Positions 55,901 to 64,000 of a stretch of 64,000 nt of DNA are shown piece by piece (the first letter of the stretch is position 1; each line of letters starts with the position of its first letter). A model generated the notes under the pieces. That model did no database searches. It had not been told where the DNA came from and was given only the letters and a program-made list of their open reading frames with translations. Position numbers and translations under genes: made by a program. The stretch spans positions 22,139,611 through 22,203,610 of the forward strand of contig OZ017801.1 in assembly GCA_963969395.1 (NCBI GenBank). Reading direction: 5' to 3'. This DNA comes from Pseudoscleropodium purum (Eukaryota; Streptophyta; Bryopsida; Hypnales; Brachytheciaceae).

Positions 55901-58900
55901 AGAAATTCAAATTGAATCCAAGTAGTCTCCATTTCACACATAGAGTGAATGCACGAGATAATTGAAGCAATCAGGCAAACATCTCCTAAGTCCCTAAGTC
56001 CCAAATCTTCACTACAACATGGAATTGGTGCTACCGATTCCAAAAAAATGGTGATGCACAATGAAAACCGAGAAGCACAAGTAAGAGGAAATTAGAAATT
56101 TGTTCAAAACACATTCAATGCGTCAATGGTACTGAAGCTATTGCATTCATGGATTTCATGCTGCTAAACCTATAGGTGCCAGGAAGCAAAGCACTATGAA
56201 ACCTTGATAGAAGAAGAAGGTGATGGCTACGACTTCAATGGCTCAAATGGAGCTAACAAGCTAAAATCCAATGGTATAGGTATGCTTCTTGCTAACCCTA
56301 AACCCACAATATAGAGAGTGAATGCAAATTCCATAATGAATGAATGTCGAGTTTTGCATCTTTCTTCTGTTGACATTATTGAAATTGCTCAAATCTTGTT
56401 TTTTCCCCTAAATTATACTATGTAAGTTTAGCACACCTCAAATGTAGATAGAGATAGAGCAAATTTTTGCCACTTTAGGGAACGTTGGTGTACATTAAAG
56501 AACTATGGATCTATTCAAGTGCTTCTAAGATGCTCTTTGTAATTAATATGAGTCCAAATTTAACCTCTTGAAATTTGATCTTTGGCATCTCTATAGAGCC
56601 CCAATAGTTCTTCTAACGCTTCTAGAAACATTAGAGGCTTCCTTGTTTATTGGTAAATTCAATTCTAGTAAACTTGAAGATTGCACTATATAGTATTTTT
56701 AGACATTGTGTGTGTTCAAGCCCTTGTTGTGCAAGGTCTATGTACGTAAATTTCTTCAATTTATATAAGGCTCTCTTTGCCTAAATTTCTAAATTGTGCT
56801 TATTTTGTATTTCTTGTCTTTAATTAAAAAAGATTTAATTCTTTTTTAGTATCCTATGTTCATTATAAATAAAGAAGAATTGTAAGATTTTCACTAATAT
56901 TTATGGGATCAGAAGGAAATTTATCATTAAAAGTTTGGCATGCATGTATAGAACTCTATATAACATAGACAATAAGAAGTGCAACATTTTGAAAGGAAGT
57001 TCAATATATTCCAAAACAACCAATACAATCTAGTACATTAAAAATGAAGTCCAAAACAACAATTATAATCTAGCACATTGAAATTGAAGTCCAAAACAAC
57101 AATTATAGTCTAGCATATTGAAATTGGAACTACTTATGAGGACAATTATGGATAAAGTAGTAGACATAGCATCTAGTAATATATTCTTCCAAAGCATATA
57201 CAAAGAGTTTAGGGTGAGAGAAAACAATGCCGTGTGTAGAAATGCAAGTCTTGTGTTCACAAATACAACACATAGAATAAAAATGGAGTCCAAAAACTCA
57301 ATTAAAAACTAAAGGCTGCACAAAAGAAGTTCCATTGTCATCTTTTGGAAATGCAGAAAGCTAAGGTCTAAGTATATGAAAACACAAAGAAAACCCAACA
57401 ATCTGTGGAGTTCCAAAGAGTGGAAGTAGAAACATAGTGTCATAATCTTGTACATTTGAATAAGAGGATTGAAATTAGTAGAACTAAGTTACGGAACTAC
57501 AACTAAAATTTGAAATGAAATAACATGAGAATTCAAAAGGAACACTCACCTCATTACATTGCTGGCATAGGCCAAAATATATGGAGAAAGGGCCTACACA
57601 TCTCCATTTTGCACTTTTATTTCTTTTTGGCATCCGTAGAGAAGAATGTCTAGCAATTGCTATACGTCTACAATGCTAAACACTCCAAGCCCCTCAATTG
57701 CACCCTTCAACCATATAAACCTATTATCAACTTATTATCAACTTCAAGTCACATTTGCTTGCATTCACAACTTCAAAAAAATCCTTCCTAGTACATTCTT
57801 AGAGCTTCTTCAAAACATCTTGGCAATACTAATGAATCCAAAGAGAGTAATTACAAATCCAAACGGAGCACTCACAAGTGACAAAAAAAGAAGCCATTGG
57901 AACTAGATCCAAGCCTTGATTCCTCAAAGATGAAGACTAAATGCGAATGCAAGATTAACTTAATGTCATCTATGGCAACCCATCTACTAGTTTTCATCCA
58001 CTAGCAGTTACAATTGTTGAGTAAAAAATTATAGGATCTAGCTCCTTAGATACTTATATTTTATTTACTACAATATTTAAAAGTTCAATTTTTTTAAGGA
58101 TCTTTTTGCCTAGGCTACTTTAGAAAAAAAATTGGTAAAATTGTGTATTATCTCCTACCTTTCATTATTTATAATGAGAAATACTGCATTTTAGGAATGC
58201 TAACTTACTTCTAAATATTGTCTAAAATTTAGGTTGAGGTAATTAAAAGTACCTTTTATTCGATTGCACAATACATCTAAATAAATTAGAAGTGTCCACC
58301 TTTGAACTAGTAAAGAGCAATCTTTGTGACTTACTAGTTTGCCTTCTTTGTGTTTGTAGAACAGTCCTTCTGAAGTTCAGTTCTTGCAACATTAAGAGTG
58401 AAAAATAGATGAATATTTTAGATATACCATCTAAACTATTTTAAGTACAACTTGAACTATTTAAAAGTACAAAGTTCTTCATTACTTAGGGACACAAAGT
58501 TGAAATCTCTTCTCAATATTGTTTGGAAACATACTAGAAATTTTGAACTAACGCATATATTTGATCAATTGTAGGTCATATTATAGAGAACATTCTCTCA
58601 TGTTGTCATGCGTCATGTTTATCATATTTGTGACATGGAAAGTAATTATAAACTAATACCTTTGAAACTATTCCTATAACTACAGATCATTCTTTATTTC
58701 AACCTAATATAGTTTATTTGGTCATTTGGGCTTAGAGAAACATCTTCAATGGTAGGTTTTGTTGGCTTATGGGGCTAGTGCTTTGCTCCTATATTGTAAA
58801 TCTCCAAATACAAGCAACAATATTGATTAGTTCTTGTAGTTGTATCTTCTCAAGGTGTTTAGGTAATTACCAAAAATCATTAGAAAAAATTTGAGCCTTG

Positions 58901-61900
58901 TGGAGGGCCGTTAAGGATTCAGTTTTCAAAGCCCCGTAGTGCAATTACAAGAAAATAAAAAAACAATTTAAAAAATAAAAAATAAAAATATATTAAAAAA
59001 ATAAAAACTAATGAAAAACTAATGTGGAGTTGATGTGGCACAAATAGTGCTACATCAGCAGCATTTATTAAAAATAAAAAATGCTAGAATTCCTTCCTAA
59101 TTGCACCAGGGTAGTTGTGGGCAGTTTAAAACTTGCGGCCTTTCCAAAGCCTAAAGTTTTTTGTAATGCTATCTATAGACTTCATCAAGCGGCATCATTT
59201 GAAGCTCTATAATTTTTTCTTAAATGGCTTTTCTTATGCTTTGTATAAGATATTTGCTAATTCAATGGCATATTGAATTATAAAGTGTGCATTAACTTTT
59301 CAATGTACTCATTTGCAAATGGAATTTTTTTCAAAAGAAAATGAGGATTTGTATGGTTAAGTGGAATTAGTGGATTTTGCCTAGGATTCAAATTGGACAT
59401 TTTTCCCTCAAAACTTCATGGTCCAATGTCCTATGGGAATCCAATTGTAATCATGATTGTTTGCTAAACTCATCGGAGAAAAATAGGAAGGGTTGTTATC
59501 ACTTTAAATTGGACAAACAAATCCTTTAAAACTCCAAACAAAAAGCTTGCAATCAAAGTAGACCAACCTAGTTCATTGTTGTTTAGAAAGTGAGCAAGGA
59601 AACACCTGCGGAATTCAAGTCAAAGACGCCTAGGAATGGACAAATTTTGCCTCATGCTCATGGAGCTTGCCTTCAAGAATGCTCCATTCATGTGTCTACT
59701 GAACTTCCCCATGGAAAATTTAATATCTAATTTTAGTTTGCCAAATTAAAATATTCTAGTTTCTATTTGTCAGGTCATTGTTTACTACAAAAACGAATGT
59801 TGCCTTCAAGCCTATACTAACTTAATTGGTCCCTTGGATGAGCAACAAAGACATGGCAAGAATTTGCCGCCTAAAAGAACAACTATAGTCTCCGCCAAAC
59901 CATTTCATTAAACACAAAATGCTTTGTGAGCAACTTAGATAACATGTATCTCTACAAAAAATTCATCAACAAAATTCCTACAAGAAATAAGGGTAATAGA
60001 ATGTAAGACTTTGAAATAGGACTTCATAGAAGGAATTTTCCCATCTAGCTTTACTTCCTAAATGCCCAAGCTTTTTCAAGTGTGTTTTGACTATGAAAAA
60101 AGAACATGGGCTTATAATTATCCTAATGAAGTGAATTTTTTTTTTCAAAATCTAACCATAGAGAGGTTTAAAGAGCTTGCTTACTAATATGTACACCAAT
60201 TTTGAGTGCAAAATTAGATAAGGGTTATGAGATTATACAAGAAAAATGTAAATTTTTTATTAGTAGTATGTTGCCCCTTCCTACAATGTTTCAAAAATTG
60301 CACATAAATTGTTTTTGGGATTGGAGGTAACATGAACAACTACAACTTGTATTATCACACTAAAATGTCCTTTCAAAAAACTTAATTTCAAATGAAAAGC
60401 TATTAAATTCATTATACAATCCCCCTTGCAATTATTGAGATGTAATTTTTTTAATAAGTATAAATCACAAATAACTCCAAATCAACACTTGCTTGTTTAA
60501 GTTTTCAGTGGTGAAAATTATGAAAACACTTCACTCTTTCCATTGGAACCATTTTCAAAGCAAGTGGATAAGTACAAGGTTTTTAGATCTCAAATCAAGT
60601 GAAATTGACAAACTTTGCTCAAAGTTGGGAAATGAAGTAAAATTAGCAAGCTATACCTTTCTATGAGTGGATATATATAACTTTGGAAACCTCTCAACAA
60701 TCAAATATGTACCTTTTTCAATGAAAAATAAAAAAAATTCACTTATTAAACCCGAAAAATTACTTGAATTTTTTTAGAATAGTCAAAAGAATTTAATTGC
60801 CCATACCAAAATGATCTTGAAATTTCAAATCGACCATATATAGTTGGTTGGGCATTTAGAGGTTAAAATTTTCTACTTGATCACTTCTATTAATTTTCAC
60901 TTTGCTTTCAAAAGCTCTCCCACTTCTATAGATAGGTATTTGGTGGCACTATGATGCTTTTTCTGGACTCAAAAGAACACAAAATAGTAAATTTTGGATG
61001 CAAGAAATTCAAATAGTCAATGTGTTAGGAAACGATTTGCTCACAGAAGATTTTGCCCTAAGGAAACTATTCCTTGGTGTTAATCCCTAAAGGACCAAGA
61101 CTATGTTTTCACCAAAACTGCTCCAAAACTGTCATTTTTAATACAAGTACCAAATTTTAGAAAAAAAAAAATTTTTGGAAAAATGTAACCAAAGGATCTT
61201 GTAGTGAACTAGTTTGAGAAGTTGTGGAAAAAATTTCAGAATTTTCCACCGTGTGGATTGCAAGATAATAGCATTTGAATTGCTTATTTTGTCCCTGCAA
61301 AAATTTGGGCAGCTACACTTCACAAGGTCACATCTTTATGAAAAAATGTCCAAAATGGTTGCAACTCTTTGGATTCATTCTTCAAGGTAAGTTGGCTACA
61401 TGCTTGAAAATTTTCAGATCATTTGGAATTGTACAACATATAGGAAAAAAATAGTAAGTAGAAAGAAGTAGAGAATGATTCAAAACACTAAATTGTTAAG
61501 AATTTAGATATAGAATTGAAAAATGCCCATTCCAACGGTTGTAATGTTGCAATAAACAATCTACACCCAATGTTTTTATTTTTTTTCAAAAATATTAAAA
61601 ATTGAGTTAAATCAAAGACTTCAAAGTTTTTTTAGAGTAGAGATTCCATAACTACCCTCAAACTAAGAAACCTCATAACTTTTGACTCATTAATCCAAAT
61701 GGAAAGATTCAAAGCTTTCCACGAATATATAAACCTAAAGAACCAATTTCAAAATTTTATTTTTTAAAAAAGTGATTTTTAAAGAATTTTTTTGAGCTGC
61801 CCAAGATGCCCGCAAAACAAAGAAAATTGCATATCATGCAATAACTTTTTGACCATTTAGTCAAAAGTTACGAAAATTGTCAGGCCTTGAAGCTACTCCT

Positions 61901-62240
61901 TGGGCACATGTTTAATGAAAATTTCAACACAAAATAATTAAAACTCCATTTGTAGCGAGCTGCCCAAATTCGCTATGTTGCCAAAAAACGCAGCTTGGTC
62001 CTTTGGGGGTTAAAATCACTAGGAACATATTCTGATGTTAAAATCATTGGAAGTGTATTCTAAATTCGGCGTTGGAGTTCAGAATCTGCATGTAGGGCTG
62101 CTTCTGTATTCCATGACAGATTTTGCCAATGGAATGTGCCTTTTCAAAGGGAAGAATTTGCTCCTCGTGATTTTAACTTACGCTTCATTCAATCCTTGAA
62201 AAAGCAGAAGTACCTACATCAGCCTTGACCAAACAACCAA
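55901..62240. other. Long gene-free AT-rich stretch
   Basis: No reading frame here has a recognisable motif. It contains a 40-base tandem repeat (57011-57128), a low-complexity A-rich tract at about 58950-59015 and a short hairpin TGATGTGGCA/TGCTACATCA at 59031-59057. Phrases near 61680 ('cctcataacttttgactc') and 61930 recall the dispersed repeat seen at 4450 and 29630. Confidence 0.5.
57011..57128 (+). repeat. 40-base tandem repeat, about three copies
   Basis: 'ccaaaacaacaattataatctagcacattgaaattgaagt' recurs with a 40-base period, marked by 'tctag' at 57029, 57069 and 57109. Confidence 0.9.
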
Positions 62241-62380
62241 CGATCAAATATTATTCCTATTCATATACTGAGAAATATATGGGAGAAGCGGAAGCCCATC
62301 GTATTATTTTGATCTAATAAATTTCAGACAAAAAACGAAGGAGTACGTAGTTCTAACTCTGAGAAATTAGGGAACGTCAG

Positions 62381-62389
62381 AAACCCTAA
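62381..62389 (+). promoter_or_regulatory. Telo-box AAACCCTAA upstream of eS6
   Basis: A perfect AAACCCTAA lies 95 bases before the eS6 start codon, the usual position of telo-boxes near transcription starts of plant ribosomal protein genes. Confidence 0.6.
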
Positions 62390-62472
62390 GTTGGGGACTA
62401 AAGGCCACAATACCGTCTCTCTCGCTCCATAATCGTTGCGTGGTTGTTCGTCCTCCGCCTCCGTGCATCCTA

Positions 62473-62483
62473 ATGCTGCAGCC

Positions 62484-62487
<4 letters not shown>
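62473..62487 (+). promoter_or_regulatory. Four-codon upstream ORF ending on the eS6 start codon
   Basis: ATG CTG CAG CCA TGA at 62473-62487; its stop shares bases with the main ATG (62484-62486) in the sequence ATGA. This is the same arrangement as at uL6 in this window. Confidence 0.5.
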
Positions 62488-63917
<1,430 letters not shown>

Positions 63918-64000
63918 GTCATTTCTGTTCAGCTATTATCATAGTCTAGGCGAGTCTCGCGAACTTATAAGATACATCTTTCTTGATTACCAGCCCGCAG

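Overview
The window comes from a land plant nuclear genome, most probably a moss. The evidence is three recognisable plant genes: spliced cytosolic ribosomal proteins uL6 (RPL9) and eS6 (RPS6), and a very long PLS-type pentatricopeptide repeat protein ending in a complete DYW domain, whose repeat wording resembles moss DYW proteins. The moss assignment is inference from protein style and could be wrong at the level of bryophyte group. Outside these genes the DNA is AT-rich, gene-poor and built largely of decayed mobile DNA.

Layout. Bases 1-1618 and 10312-11929 are the two arms of an almost identical inverted repeat (I noticed only two mismatches). The right arm starts 64 bases beyond the uL6 stop codon, so the left arm, which runs off the window edge, predicts a second tail-to-tail uL6 copy just outside. 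The 8.7 kb spacer holds two different Tc1/mariner-family relics: a 1.55 kb element with a stop-ridden DD34E transposase (6033-7583), and a 1.54 kb element (7685-9222) with about 550-base terminal inverted repeats, each made of three diverged tandem units. uL6 follows on the minus strand (11993-13423, three exons). From 17.6 to 20.1 kb lie broken FCP1/NLI-interacting-factor-like phosphatase sequences that look like a tandem array.

The central unit is 22.4-28.8 kb on the plus strand. Exons encoding a PDF motif, as found in organellar single-stranded DNA-binding (OSB) proteins, lie just upstream of an intronless 1210-residue PPR-DYW RNA-editing factor. Its eight 101-residue PLS triplets are close copies of each other at DNA level. 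A conceptual splice can join the PDF exons to the PPR frame, so either two neighbouring organelle nucleic-acid-binding genes or one chimeric gene is possible.

From 28.8 to 62.2 kb I see no intact gene. This stretch holds CACTA ends with a DUF4216 relic, two foldback MITE-like elements, a tRNA-derived fragment, several short tandem repeats, and a family of long non-coding repeats (called F and A here). Copies of that family are arranged in opposite orientations around a second copy of the FCP1-like fragment (42.5-43.6 kb), as if that fragment had been captured. The window closes with the five-exon eS6 gene (62484-63917).

Both ribosomal protein genes begin in a configuration where an upstream ORF stops on the main start codon (ATGA overlap), and the PPR start is also overlapped by an upstream ORF. 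All homology calls were made by eye from translated motifs, with no database search.
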